DNA from: CAZUQP01 sp964622455
GTDB taxonomy: Bacteria; Pseudomonadota; Gammaproteobacteria; DSM-16500
Assembly: GCA_964622455.1 (NCBI GenBank)
Contig: CAZUQP010000016.1
Location: forward strand, 1-64,000
DNA length: 64,000 nt
Direction of reading: 5' to 3'
Shown: positions 1 through 8,898 of the stretch, in pieces
How the letters are laid out: every line of letters begins with the position of its first letter
Numbering within the stretch: the stretch's first letter is position 1
Position numbers and translations under genes: made by a program
Notes under the pieces: model-generated
The model's input: only the letters and a program-made list of their open reading frames with translations
The model's database searches: none
Told to the model about the DNA's origin: nothing

Positions 1-125
1 GTACGTAGGGAGGTCAGTGCGCGGTACGTAGGCTGAGAGAGAAAATCTGCAACAACGCCGAACAAGTCGCGGCACGTTGGAAGGCTCCGTGAATAATTAA
101 AAAAATGAAGTGGTTAGGTATATTT

Positions 126-316
126 TTAAGCTGCATCCTGAACATCAACATACAAATCCAATTTCTCTCGATCGATTAATTCTTGTAAACATAATCTGAC
201 AAATTGTTTTTGTGAGTAACCTAGTTTTTTTGCAAATCGGGCTGCTGTTCCTGGGCTGATAAAACGGCAAGCTTTACGTCTTTCGCAAAAATATTTTTAT
301 ATTTGATTTGTAGCAA
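126..316 (-). pseudogene. Remnant of a RelE/YafQ-like toxin downstream of the antitoxin
   Basis: Ten bases after the antitoxin stop, a TTG at 316 opens a frame beginning LQIKYKNIFAKDVKLA. This resembles the N-terminus of YafQ/RelE-type mRNA interferases, but it stops at 221 after only about 31 residues. An overlapping frame without an ATG continues to a stop at 126-128 and reads coherently (FAKKLGYSQKQFVRLCLQEL, then a DLYVDVQD tail). No intact 85-95 residue toxin can be read. I read this as a frameshifted or recombined toxin gene; the second frame may belong to a different family. The homology call rests on a short stretch, so confidence is low. Confidence 0.4.
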
Positions 317-325
317 CGCAAGTCC

Positions 326-598
326 TTATTTTTCATCTTCTATGTCGAGTTTTTTAAATAAATCATCAACGTTTTTACATTCTACAAGACCTATGTTTTT
401 ATCTGTTTCTTCTAACGTTTTGCGGGTTTTTACATTGGGAATTTTTAATTCCAGCGGCCATCCGTGTTCTCTAGCGATTCGTTTGTATAACATGGTGATG
501 GCCTGGGTTGGGGTAATGCCCAATTCATGTAACACGTGTTCTGCTGCAATTTTTAATTGAGGTTCAACTCGTGCTCTGATAAATGCTGCTTTGTTCAT
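326..598 (-). CDS. RelB/DinJ family type II antitoxin
   Basis: A 90-residue protein. Its N-terminus (FIRARVEPQLKIAAEHVL, then LGITPTQAITMLYK) is the ribbon-helix-helix DNA-binding region typical of RelB/DinJ antitoxins. The acidic, Lys-rich C-terminus (NVDDLFKKLDIEDEK) would be the toxin-neutralising tail. Members of this family bind their own promoter with the toxin. Here a near-consensus promoter embedded in a 10-bp inverted repeat lies 35 bp upstream (633-663), which fits autorepression. The start ATG at 598 has AGGTAA eight bases before it. The matching toxin gene downstream is broken, so this may be an orphan antitoxin. It flanks the wzt end of the polysaccharide locus. Confidence 0.85.
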   Translation of the reverse strand: MNKAAFIRARVEPQLKIAAEHVLHELGITPTQAITMLYKRIAREHGWPLELKIPNVKTRKTLEETDKNIGLVECKNVDDLFKKLDIEDEK

Positions 599-632
599 AA
601 GTTACCTGAATAGGAATAATGGGTTGTTATTT

Positions 633-663
633 AAATTGTACCTCATTTGGGGTACAATTTCAA
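633..663 (-). promoter_or_regulatory. Antitoxin promoter overlapped by an inverted-repeat operator
   Basis: On the minus strand, a -35 TTGAAA (663-658) and a -10 TACAAT (640-635) are separated by exactly 17 bp. A perfect 10-bp inverted repeat, AAATTGTACC/GGTACAATTT with an 8-bp spacer (633-642 and 651-660), covers both hexamers. This is the layout expected for an autoregulated RelB/DinJ operator. The repeat also begins 4 bp after the wzt stop codon, so its hairpin might act as a weak terminator for wzt. Confidence 0.7.
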
Positions 664-664
664 G

Positions 665-1414
665 TCATCGCTGGTTATTATAATAAAACGCTAACGCTTC
701 TTTTAAAGGGCCGAAATATTTTATGTTGCCGCTTTCAAGGACCAATCCTTTGTTACAAAATTCTTGGATGGTTTCATCAGAGTGATTGGCCATGACGACA
801 ATGCTGGATTGATCTAAAAGGCTTGCGATTTTCTTTTTTGCCTTAATCATGAAATCAGCATCACCCGCGCCAAAAATTTCGTCAATTAATAAAATATCGG
901 GCTGAATGCTGGTGGTAATGGCAAAGGCCAAGCGCACCATCATACCGGATGAATAGGTGCGTGTGGGCATTGCTAAATAATCGCCGAGCCCAGTGAGTTC
1001 AACGATGTCATCGATTTGTTTGTTGATTTCTGCACGTGACAATCCTAACAATGTGCCGCGAATTAAAATGTTGTCGTAGCCGGTCAATTCGATTTCGATG
1101 CCTTGCATTAAATCAAGCATAGGGGAAATATGCCCTTCAATGCGAAGGTTTCCGCGTGTGGGTTCATAAATTTTAGCAAGCAGACGCAATAAAGTACTTT
1201 TCCCAGCGCCATTATGTCCAATTAGGCCGATGCGGTCGCCGTGTCTGAGACTCAAAGTTATGTCATTTAATGCGCTGACAATAATATGCTGGTGCGCATC
1301 TTTTGAGACTTTCCCGCCGGTCGCAAAGCGCAAAAAATTTTTTTTAAATGAACGGGCTTGTACGTTATAAACGGGAAATTCTACACAAACTGAACGCAAA
1401 TCAATTTTTGCCAT
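665..1414 (-). CDS. wzt: O-antigen/polysaccharide ABC exporter, ATP-binding subunit (Wzt/KpsT type)
   Basis: This cytoplasmic ATPase of 249 residues would power export of an undecaprenyl-linked polysaccharide with the permease encoded just upstream. The nucleotide-binding domain is complete: Walker A GHNGAGKST at 66-74, signature YSSGMMVRL at 154-162, and Walker B ILLIDEIF at 174-181. The long N-terminal insertion before the first strand is typical of the Wzt/TagH/KpsT subfamily. The protein ends right after the ATPase domain. It lacks the C-terminal carbohydrate-binding domain of Wzt proteins that recognise a terminal chain modification, so chain recognition is unlikely to depend on such a cap. 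Only two bases separate it from the wzm stop, so the two are co-translated. Confidence 0.93.
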   Translation of the reverse strand: MAKIDLRSVCVEFPVYNVQARSFKKNFLRFATGGKVSKDAHQHIIVSALNDITLSLRHGDRIGLIGHNGAGKSTLLRLLAKIYEPTRGNLRIEGHISPMLDLMQGIEIELTGYDNILIRGTLLGLSRAEINKQIDDIVELTGLGDYLAMPTRTYSSGMMVRLAFAITTSIQPDILLIDEIFGAGDADFMIKAKKKIASLLDQSSIVVMANHSDETIQEFCNKGLVLESGNIKYFGPLKEALAFYYNNQR

Positions 1415-1416
1415 GG

Positions 1417-2274
1417 TTACACCCAGTAAACAATGCGGGCACGATAGCGAACAAACATTTTATAAGCCGCTAGAATGCCAATTAGGGTGATGAGAAAAGT
1501 CATTTTCATATCATAAGCTGAGGGCACATGGCCTAATAAAGGTGCGCGGATAATTTCTAAAAAAGAATTGACGGGATTCATGGCCACAATAAATTGTTTA
1601 TCCAGCGGTAACACGTCGGGGCGCCACATAATAGGCGTCACAAAAAATATCACTTGCACGAAATTTTTGATGATAGGGCCAATGTCGCGATAACGCGCGC
1701 CAATCATCGCAAAAATAAAACCATACGCAATGGCATTGACATAAAAAATCAATAAGCAAGGAAGCAGTAGTAGTGTATCTAAATTAATTTTTGCGACTTT
1801 ATGAAAAATAATTAAAACAGGAACAATGACCACCACGTTGTGGAAAAAAATTAAAATGTTTCGTGCAGCGACGCGATGAATGTACAAACTGTAAGGTAAT
1901 TTAATTTGTTTTAACATGCCCTCATAATTCGTGAAGGTTTCAGTCAATTCTAGAATGGAATTTGAAATCAAGGCCCAGCCGAGCAAGCCCGCCGTCAGAT
2001 AAGGGATATAGGTGTCGAGATCTGAGCGAAATAAATGGCCATAGAGATATCCCATGGTATAGGCGGTAATCGCCATGCTGATGGTGATCCAGAAAGGGCC
2101 CAGGACAGAGCGCCGGTAGCGTAATTTAATGTCTTGATAAGCAAGCAGTGTCCAAACACGCCAACTTTTTAAACCAGAAAGAAGATCAGTAAAAGCAAGC
2201 TGATTCTGACTTTGATGTTGAAATGTGATCGTTTCATTCAACGCCTGATCACTGGCATTGGTCGCTAATTCCAT
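1417..2274 (-). CDS. wzm: O-antigen/polysaccharide ABC exporter, permease subunit (Wzm type)
   Basis: An ABC-2 type inner-membrane permease of 285 residues with about six hydrophobic segments and the family's early motif LAYQDIKLRYRRSVLGPFW. It forms the channel through which Wzt drives lipid-linked polysaccharide to the periplasm. I chose the ATG at 2274. An in-frame TTG at 2322 would give 16 more residues, but it has no ribosome site, and a weak candidate promoter (TTGTTT, 17 bp, TATTCT) overlaps it. The 285-residue length also matches the family better. It is transcribed divergently from manC and is followed two bases later by wzt. Export by Wzm/Wzt normally means chain completion in the cytoplasm, without Wzx/Wzy. 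Confidence 0.92.
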   Translation of the reverse strand: MELATNASDQALNETITFQHQSQNQLAFTDLLSGLKSWRVWTLLAYQDIKLRYRRSVLGPFWITISMAITAYTMGYLYGHLFRSDLDTYIPYLTAGLLGWALISNSILELTETFTNYEGMLKQIKLPYSLYIHRVAARNILIFFHNVVVIVPVLIIFHKVAKINLDTLLLLPCLLIFYVNAIAYGFIFAMIGARYRDIGPIIKNFVQVIFFVTPIMWRPDVLPLDKQFIVAMNPVNSFLEIIRAPLLGHVPSAYDMKMTFLITLIGILAAYKMFVRYRARIVYWV

Positions 2275-2374
2275 ACTTTTTAATCGTTTTATAAACGGCG
2301 GAGAATAGCATGCTAATGTCAAAAAAACAATTGGTTAACGGTCAAGTGCTCTTTTCCTTTACGGCGGCTCCCGC

Positions 2375-2380
2375 TATAAT
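2375..2380 (+). promoter_or_regulatory. Candidate -10 box for the manC operon
   Basis: A perfect TATAAT lies 36 bp before the manC start in the 141-bp divergent gap. The sequence 17 bp upstream (TTTTCC) is a poor -35, so the promoter may need an activator or may be weak. It is the only strong -10 match on the plus strand of this gap. Confidence 0.45.
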
Positions 2381-2415
2381 GCCCGGTTCAGAACATACCA
2401 TTTGAGGACACTTTT

Positions 2416-3846
2416 TTGTTTATACCCGTCATTCTATCGGGAGGAGCTGGTACCCGTCTTTGGCCTGTCTCACGAGAATCTCACCCAAAGCCCTTTATGC
2501 GTTTGCAGGATGGTATGAGTTTATTGCAAAAAACCTTAAGCCGTGCTGCGAAGCTTAATAATGTTCAAGAAATATTGACGGTGACAAACAGCGAATATTA
2601 TTTTAAGACCAAAAGTGAATATGCGGAGCTTAATCACTCTTCTATCCAAAATAGTTTTTTACTAGAACCTTTTGGCCGCAATACAGCAGCAGCTATTGGC
2701 ATGGCCGCATTTTATGCGGTAGAAAAATATGGGCCTGACAGTGTGTTGCTGATTTTGCCCGCCGATCACTTGATTGAGAATCAAGCAGCATTTCAGGATG
2801 CATCCCTGCATGCTTATCAGTGGGCTAAAAAAAATAAGCTTGTCACTTTTGGCATTAAACCAACGATAGCTGAAACAGGATTTGGTTATATCAAAATGAT
2901 GCAGACTGCTTCCAAAGAAAAAGGGTATTTGGCTGAGCGGTTTGTGGAAAAACCCCATAAAGAGCTCGCAGAACAATATGTGGCTTCAGGGGACTATCTT
3001 TGGAATTCCGGCATGTTTTGCTTTACCGCAGAAACTATTTTGACTGAGATGAAAAACGCCAATGCGGATATTTTTCATGACTTGGATGCGTGTTGGAAAA
3101 TATCGAAAGATAAAAATGAATTAAGAAATACCATAGAAATTGATTCACGTTCTTTTGAGAAAATGGCGAATCTATCGATCGATTATGCAGTGATGGAAAA
3201 ATCCAAAGATGTTGTTGTTATCCCTTGCGATTTTTCTTGGAACGATATTGGTTCTTGGAGTGCGGTGAGTGATTTGATCACGCCGGATGACGCAGGCAAT
3301 CGCGTGATGGGCGATGCTTTGTTAGTTGATGTAGAAAATTCATTTATCAAGAGCGATGAACGATTAATTGCAGCGGCGGGCGTTAAAAATTTAATTGTGA
3401 TTGATACGCCCGATGCGTTATTAATTGCAGATCGCCATCACGCGCAAGACGTGAAAAAAATTGTCGATCAACTAAAACAAAATAATCACGATTGTTACAA
3501 AATCCATCGGACCGTCGTTCGTCCTTGGGGAACCTACACGACGCTTGAAGAGGGTCCGCGTTTTAAAATCAAACGTATCGTGGTAAAGCCGGGCGCATCA
3601 CTCTCTTTGCAAATGCATCATCATCGCAATGAGCATTGGGTTGTGGTGAGTGGTATGGCCGGGGTGACGAATGGCGAAACGGTTTTTATGTTAAATACCA
3701 ATGAATCAACCTTTATTCCCGCAGGCCATCAACACCGCCTCGAAAATCCGGGATTAATTGATTTGGTTTTAATTGAAGTGCAAACGGGCGATTATTTGGG
3801 CGAAGATGATATTGTGAGATTTGAAGATAAATATGGCAGAACATAA
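2416..3846 (+). CDS. manC: Mannose-1-phosphate guanylyltransferase / mannose-6-phosphate isomerase (type II, bifunctional)
   Basis: This 476-residue enzyme makes GDP-mannose from mannose-1-phosphate and GTP; proteins of this length usually also isomerise fructose-6-phosphate to mannose-6-phosphate. The N-terminal nucleotidyltransferase shows GGAGTRLWPVSR at 9-20 and a FVEKP sugar-binding motif near the middle. The C-terminal cupin shows QMHHHRNEHW at 399-408 and a second metal-site segment PAGHQHRLENPG, so both active sites look intact. The start is TTG, supported by GAGGA seven bases upstream; no ATG is near. It overlaps the next gene by 14 bases and heads the first glycosyltransferase block. 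No phosphomannomutase or GDP-mannose dehydratase is in the window, so GDP-mannose may be used directly by the following transferases. Confidence 0.95.
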   Translation: MFIPVILSGGAGTRLWPVSRESHPKPFMRLQDGMSLLQKTLSRAAKLNNVQEILTVTNSEYYFKTKSEYAELNHSSIQNSFLLEPFGRNTAAAIGMAAFYAVEKYGPDSVLLILPADHLIENQAAFQDASLHAYQWAKKNKLVTFGIKPTIAETGFGYIKMMQTASKEKGYLAERFVEKPHKELAEQYVASGDYLWNSGMFCFTAETILTEMKNANADIFHDLDACWKISKDKNELRNTIEIDSRSFEKMANLSIDYAVMEKSKDVVVIPCDFSWNDIGSWSAVSDLITPDDAGNRVMGDALLVDVENSFIKSDERLIAAAGVKNLIVIDTPDALLIADRHHAQDVKKIVDQLKQNNHDCYKIHRTVVRPWGTYTTLEEGPRFKIKRIVVKPGASLSLQMHHHRNEHWVVVSGMAGVTNGETVFMLNTNESTFIPAGHQHRLENPGLIDLVLIEVQTGDYLGEDDIVRFEDKYGRT

Positions 3847-6055
3847 TAAAGAAAAAGTTCGACTGAACATCGGTATCATTATTCCATTCTTAGAAAAGTA
3901 TGGCGGTGCTGAGCGTTATTTAATTGAGTGCGTGCGTTTTTGGCAGCATAAGCATGACATTACTATCTATTCCGCCAAAATTAAACATGAATTGCTGGCG
4001 GAACATTCGGTAGGGCCAGAAGTTAAATTAGTGGAGCTCACCAATTATTTTTCGGATGAGCACTCGCATTCTATGCTGTTAAACATCGTGTTACTACCCA
4101 AAATTTGGCGAAGTGAAATCGGCAAACATGATTTGTATCACACTCATCTTTGGCCAACCCATTTGATTGATCGTCATCCCATGGTGTGGTTTCCGCACGA
4201 ACCTTTACGCGTTTTGCATGATTTACGTTTTGAGCACAGTGTTGAAGATTTGAGTTCTGAGGTCGGGCATAAAATTCATATTTACCCAAAATATAATTAT
4301 GATCGTATCGGCGATCAATTTTTTGAAGCGTATTTAAATACCATTGATAAAATAGATAAAACTACAAAACCTGAACTCATTGTCGCGAATAGTCATTACA
4401 CCGCCCATTATTTACAAGATGTGTATCAGCAGCCGGTGACGGATGTGGTTTACCCAGGCGTTGAGCCGAATTTATTTGTTGATTTGCCCATTGACCGCAA
4501 TCTTTTTGTGACCATCAGTCAGTTGTGGACGCACAAACGTATTCGATTACTGATTGAGGCGATTGCACTGACGGATAATACACAGTTGATTGTGATTGGT
4601 TCGGGGCCGGATCGCGATCATCTCTTAAGTTTTATTGAACGATTAGGACTTGAAGACCGTGTTTTTATCGTATCAGGATTAACAAATCGCGAATTAAGTT
4701 TATTATTATCCCGTACTTGCGCTTTTCTTTTTTCAGCTATTCGGGAACCCTTTGGAATTGTGGTCCTTGAAGCGATGGCAGCAGGTAAACCGATCATTGC
4801 GGTCAATCAAGGCGGTTACACAGAAGTTTGCGATGAGAGTTTTGCTTTTCTGGTCTCTCCGCAACCGGCAGCTTTTGCTGAAAAAATTACTTATCTACAA
4901 AAAAATCCAGAGATCGTTAAAAAAATGAGTGCGGCTGCGCGTCAAAAAGCATTGGAATATACGTGGGAAAGAACAGCCGGTGAATTGGAAAATCTCTTGA
5001 TTAAAACGCATGCTGCATCAGTGCCGGCAGGTGTTAGCGATAAAAAAACAGCGACCAAAAAAGACGGCGCATTGTTTGGCATCCAATATTATTTATGGTA
5101 TGGCGAGGGGTTTGGCTCTTTGCACTGGAATGATAATCCAAAATCAGGTTATGTGAATGATAAACCTGCGCTAGGTTATTATGGATCAGTTAAAGGCGAA
5201 ACCATTCATCACCATTTTGATTTATTTGAAGAGATGGGATTGGATTTTGTTATTTTAAATTTACATGTAGATGCGTTGGGTGCTAATGGACTAGAAGTGG
5301 TTGGCATTCAATATGTTTTTGATATTGCTAAACAGCGGAATAGCCGTTTGAAATTTGCAGTTCAAATAGCGCCCTATGTCGTTGATTCAGTCGACAATGT
5401 GGTAACGGTTGTAAAAATGATTGAAAAATTATTTAAAGATCATCCCAATTATTTGACAATTGATGAGAAGCCCATTCTTTTTTGGTTTTGGTCAGGGGTG
5501 ATGGATGGTAATAAATCTCTTGTTAACAAATTAAATGATACCGCGAATTCATTCACGAATATTGCAGTCAGTTTGCGTTTACCGCACGCCATTGACGAAC
5601 GAAAATCTTCCTTTGATTTTTTTGCCGGCATGATACCGTTTTCTCCGCTGGAGCTCGCATCTGAAGAACGATGGGAAACGATATGGACTCTCGCTTATCA
5701 AAGCGCAAAAGATGCGGGCATGCCTTATCGGGGGGTGACGGTCTCTCCTGGTTATGATGACACCCATCTTGAAGACGAGCAGCGGGTGGGAAATCCCTAT
5801 CGATCAGTATCGCGCCGTGATGGCGGGACGTATCAAAAATGTTTTCAATTTGCAGCTGGATTAAAAGAGCAGCCTGACATCGTAATGATTTCGACTTTTA
5901 ATGAATATCATGAAAATACGCATATTGAACCTACACTTCGGCATGGATCTACTTATATTAATATGACAAAAGAATTTATTCAGAAATTGCGAAACGCTTG
6001 GGGGACACATGATCAGCAATCGAAAAATCAAGCATCAAGTATATCTTGCGTTTAA
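3833..6055 (+). CDS. Fusion: GT4 glycosyltransferase and GH99/WbsX-like domain
   Basis: A 740-residue two-domain protein. Residues about 8-390 form a GT-B family-4 glycosyltransferase: it opens with IIPFLEKYGGAERY and has the donor-binding motif EPFGIVVLE at 305-313. A Lys/Ala-rich linker near 395-412 leads to a second domain (about 414-735) starting GIQYYLWYGEG, with a HHHFDLFEEMGLDF segment. That pattern is typical of the WbsX family and the related glycoside hydrolase family 99, whose characterised members cleave alpha-mannosidic bonds by an endo mechanism. With manC immediately upstream, a mannose-related role is plausible, but the fused domain could be a transferase or a hydrolase. The ATG at 3833 is preferred over an in-frame TTG at 3821. 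Confidence 0.8.
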   Translation: MAEHNKEKVRLNIGIIIPFLEKYGGAERYLIECVRFWQHKHDITIYSAKIKHELLAEHSVGPEVKLVELTNYFSDEHSHSMLLNIVLLPKIWRSEIGKHDLYHTHLWPTHLIDRHPMVWFPHEPLRVLHDLRFEHSVEDLSSEVGHKIHIYPKYNYDRIGDQFFEAYLNTIDKIDKTTKPELIVANSHYTAHYLQDVYQQPVTDVVYPGVEPNLFVDLPIDRNLFVTISQLWTHKRIRLLIEAIALTDNTQLIVIGSGPDRDHLLSFIERLGLEDRVFIVSGLTNRELSLLLSRTCAFLFSAIREPFGIVVLEAMAAGKPIIAVNQGGYTEVCDESFAFLVSPQPAAFAEKITYLQKNPEIVKKMSAAARQKALEYTWERTAGELENLLIKTHAASVPAGVSDKKTATKKDGALFGIQYYLWYGEGFGSLHWNDNPKSGYVNDKPALGYYGSVKGETIHHHFDLFEEMGLDFVILNLHVDALGANGLEVVGIQYVFDIAKQRNSRLKFAVQIAPYVVDSVDNVVTVVKMIEKLFKDHPNYLTIDEKPILFWFWSGVMDGNKSLVNKLNDTANSFTNIAVSLRLPHAIDERKSSFDFFAGMIPFSPLELASEERWETIWTLAYQSAKDAGMPYRGVTVSPGYDDTHLEDEQRVGNPYRSVSRRDGGTYQKCFQFAAGLKEQPDIVMISTFNEYHENTHIEPTLRHGSTYINMTKEFIQKLRNAWGTHDQQSKNQASSISCV

Positions 6056-7574
6056 AGATAAATCGGTTATTTTTACCGAAAATGATGGATCATTTGTCAT
6101 TGAGTTATCAAATGCTGTCAGTGAATTAGATGTTTCATTGGTGTTGGATATTTATGATTTAGATAATCAAAATGCACATCCCGAAGGACACTTTGGGTGG
6201 CAGCAATTTTCGATTGATCCAGATGCGCGCGTCTTAAAAGGAAAAGTGCATTGGAACAATAATCATGCAAAAGTTGATTTGGCTCATCAACAAAGCACTC
6301 AATCTTGGCTGAATCCAGAGGCTATTCCAGCCAAACAATTATTATTGATTGCTGTTTTACGTGAAAATACGACGAATGCGATTGTATATTTAGAAAAAAT
6401 TCCTGTTTTTCAAACGAGTGATGATTGTGCTGCTTTTTATCATGCGCCAGTTTCAAAAAATGGACCTTTGGCGAAAGCTTGGTTTTTTCCGGACACGGAG
6501 GGCGTGGTTCGTTTAGTGTGCCGAGATACTTGCTTAAAAGATGCGGTAGGACACTTTTGTTTGGATATCTACCGCCTATGCCGCGAAAATAATATTCCTG
6601 TGGTTTTGTATGCGGAATTTTTTGACCTTTGTTTAAATCAAATCATTGAACGTGAAAGTAAAATATTGGCGGATGCGGGTGAAAAAGATACCATTTTCTA
6701 TTTTCATTCAACCTACGATCCTTTATTAGAAGAAATTATTCAGTTAAATGTTAAGAAAAAAATGGTCTATTTCCATGGGATTACTAATCCTACTTATTTT
6801 CGTGTGTTTGATTTTGAACTGAGCGCTGTGTGTGAAAAAGCGTATCAACAATTGCCGCTTTTAGCACGTTTTGATGTCATTGCTTCTAATTCAAAAGCAA
6901 CGGCTGATCTTCTCGCAAAAAACGTTTCAGTTATTCAGAAAGAAGCAATTAAAATTATACCTCCAAAATTGATGAAAAAAGATCTGACAAAAAAATCTTT
7001 TGCTAAAAAAACAAAACAAAAAGGCGCAAAATTATTGTATGTGGGCCGTATTAAGAGCCATAAAAAAATTGAAGATTTAGTACAATTGTTTGCAAACTAT
7101 TTAACGCATGATCAAGAGGCGGAACTTTTTGTTGTGGGCGGTCAAGGAGAAAAAGCTTATACAGATTATTTAACATGGAGTTTAAATCATTATTTAGGCA
7201 GCACACAGCACAAAGTCAAATGGTTTGGTCAAGTATCAGATGAAGAATTAAAAAATATTTATCAAACAGCAGATGCTTATATTTCAATGAGTGAGGATGA
7301 AGGCTTTTGTTTACCTTTGCTTGAGGCAATGATAGCGGGGGTGCCTGTATTTGCCTATGGAATTTCGGCTGCGAAAGAAGTGCTCTACGAAGCGGGCATT
7401 TGTTTTAATAATAAAAATTTTCCCGCATTAGCACAGTATATTCACACTATTTTATCGGATGATTCTCGAATCAAGGACATTATCAGCAAACAATGGGAAC
7501 GTGCAAATTATTTGTTGGCTAATATGGATGGAAGAGGCGTGTTGTGTTTGTTTGAGCCGGACTATGTTACTTAA
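6009..7574 (+). CDS. Glycosyltransferase, family 4, with N-terminal extension
   Basis: A 521-residue protein. The first roughly 140 residues form a beta-rich region of unknown role (SVIFTENDGSFVIELSNAV). They are followed by a GT-B fold with a C-terminal donor domain (LLYVGRIKSHKKIEDLVQLF) and the family-4 motif EGFCLPLLE at 431-439. It probably adds a hexose from a nucleotide sugar to the growing chain at the cytoplasmic face. It overlaps the preceding gene by 47 bases and the next by 11, so it is translationally coupled to both; GGGGGA precedes its ATG. Donor and acceptor cannot be read from the sequence. Confidence 0.82.
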   Translation: MISNRKIKHQVYLAFKDKSVIFTENDGSFVIELSNAVSELDVSLVLDIYDLDNQNAHPEGHFGWQQFSIDPDARVLKGKVHWNNNHAKVDLAHQQSTQSWLNPEAIPAKQLLLIAVLRENTTNAIVYLEKIPVFQTSDDCAAFYHAPVSKNGPLAKAWFFPDTEGVVRLVCRDTCLKDAVGHFCLDIYRLCRENNIPVVLYAEFFDLCLNQIIERESKILADAGEKDTIFYFHSTYDPLLEEIIQLNVKKKMVYFHGITNPTYFRVFDFELSAVCEKAYQQLPLLARFDVIASNSKATADLLAKNVSVIQKEAIKIIPPKLMKKDLTKKSFAKKTKQKGAKLLYVGRIKSHKKIEDLVQLFANYLTHDQEAELFVVGGQGEKAYTDYLTWSLNHYLGSTQHKVKWFGQVSDEELKNIYQTADAYISMSEDEGFCLPLLEAMIAGVPVFAYGISAAKEVLYEAGICFNNKNFPALAQYIHTILSDDSRIKDIISKQWERANYLLANMDGRGVLCLFEPDYVT

Positions 7575-8898
7575 TTATCTTAAAGGACACCTCCGCGCCC
7601 AATTTTTTTATCCGCTGACAGAACGTTTTTTGAAGCGCGATATACGCGGGAAACTTGCCAAAATCAAACAACATTATCAGTTGCCTTTTGTGATGCGTCA
7701 AAAAGTGGCGCAAGAACAATTAGTAAAAATCGTTTCTTTTGCGGGAAAAGAAGTTCCTTTTTATCGTGATCTTTTTAAATCTATCCGGTTTAATCCAGAA
7801 AAATTATTGGAAGATCTTGCTTTTTTACAAGATATTCCCTATTTAACCAAAGATATTTTAAGAAATGAAGGCGAACGTTTATTAAGTAAACCCTTAAAAG
7901 AAGTTCGGCATCATGCGTGCAAAACTGGCGGTTCAACGGGGCTTTCTGCTGTGATTTATTACGATCAAGAAGCGATGGATTATTCTGCAGCTGCGACTTT
8001 ATTTGCGAGAGGGAGCATCGGCAAAAAACAATCGATGTCTGAATTGCATTTTGCCAGTCGTTTTCCAGAAGCGTTTCCGTTACGCGATCGTCTGCGCGAA
8101 CATGTCAAATGTTTTGTCATGAATCGCAGTAATATTTTTTTTGATAAATTAGATGAACATTCACTTGAAATCATTTGGCAAACGCTTAAAAAAAAGCGCC
8201 CCTATCTCGTTCACGCACATCCATCCACTCTTTATGCGCTTGCTTGTTATGTAGAAAAGAAAGAGGGGAAAAAACGCGTATTTTCTGTATTTGAATCGAG
8301 TGGTGAATTGCTTGTCTCTTATATGCAGGAAAAAATTCAAAAAATATTTTCCTGTCATGTGATTGATCGCTACGGACTTGCAGAGTTTGGTGTGATTGCT
8401 TATCAAACGGATTTATCTTTTAAAGAAAAAAATAGTTTGCGGGTATTCGATTCTGAAGGATGGATGGAAATGATGCCGTCTAGTCATCCCAATGAGCCTT
8501 CAGAAATTGTTTTTACCGGATTTCGTAATTATCTCATGCCATTGATTCGTTATCGAACGGGCGATTTGGGTGTGCTTTCTAAAACGTCATTGGGATGGGA
8601 GCTCTCTCATCTTGTCGGTCGTATTCACGATATTGTTTCAATTGGCGGTGTGCAATATGCTACCCATACGGTGCAAGATATTTTGGATCGTGTTGGTGGT
8701 ATTCAAGAATTTCAAATAGATCTTCGGCATACTTTGCCAAAACTTTTATTGGTCCCCGAAGTTTCTGCAAAACCGGATGAAATTAAGGCGCGTCTTCAGG
8801 GATTTTGGGCAGATGCATTAGAAATCTTATTTGTAGGACACGATGATTTAATTCGCGTGGGCCACCGCGCCAAATTTAGGCATGTTGTGCAATCATGA
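7564..8898 (+). CDS. CapK/PaaK-like adenylate-forming enzyme
   Basis: A 444-residue ANL-superfamily protein related to phenylacetate-CoA ligase and the CapK family found in capsule loci. Its phosphate loop KTGGSTG is at 120-126, an aromatic/Tyr-Gly motif RYGLAEFG at 269-276, and the ribose-binding RYRTGDLG at 329-336, so adenylating activity is likely retained. CapK-like proteins are presumed to activate an acyl or amino acid group for attachment to a polysaccharide; no firm substrate is known. The ATG at 7564 overlaps the previous stop by 11 bases; a longer in-frame start lies wholly inside the upstream gene and its extra residues are unlike the family. The deacetylase follows with a 4-base overlap, so acyl addition and removal are encoded side by side. 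Confidence 0.82.
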   Translation: MLLNYLKGHLRAQFFYPLTERFLKRDIRGKLAKIKQHYQLPFVMRQKVAQEQLVKIVSFAGKEVPFYRDLFKSIRFNPEKLLEDLAFLQDIPYLTKDILRNEGERLLSKPLKEVRHHACKTGGSTGLSAVIYYDQEAMDYSAAATLFARGSIGKKQSMSELHFASRFPEAFPLRDRLREHVKCFVMNRSNIFFDKLDEHSLEIIWQTLKKKRPYLVHAHPSTLYALACYVEKKEGKKRVFSVFESSGELLVSYMQEKIQKIFSCHVIDRYGLAEFGVIAYQTDLSFKEKNSLRVFDSEGWMEMMPSSHPNEPSEIVFTGFRNYLMPLIRYRTGDLGVLSKTSLGWELSHLVGRIHDIVSIGGVQYATHTVQDILDRVGGIQEFQIDLRHTLPKLLLVPEVSAKPDEIKARLQGFWADALEILFVGHDDLIRVGHRAKFRHVVQS

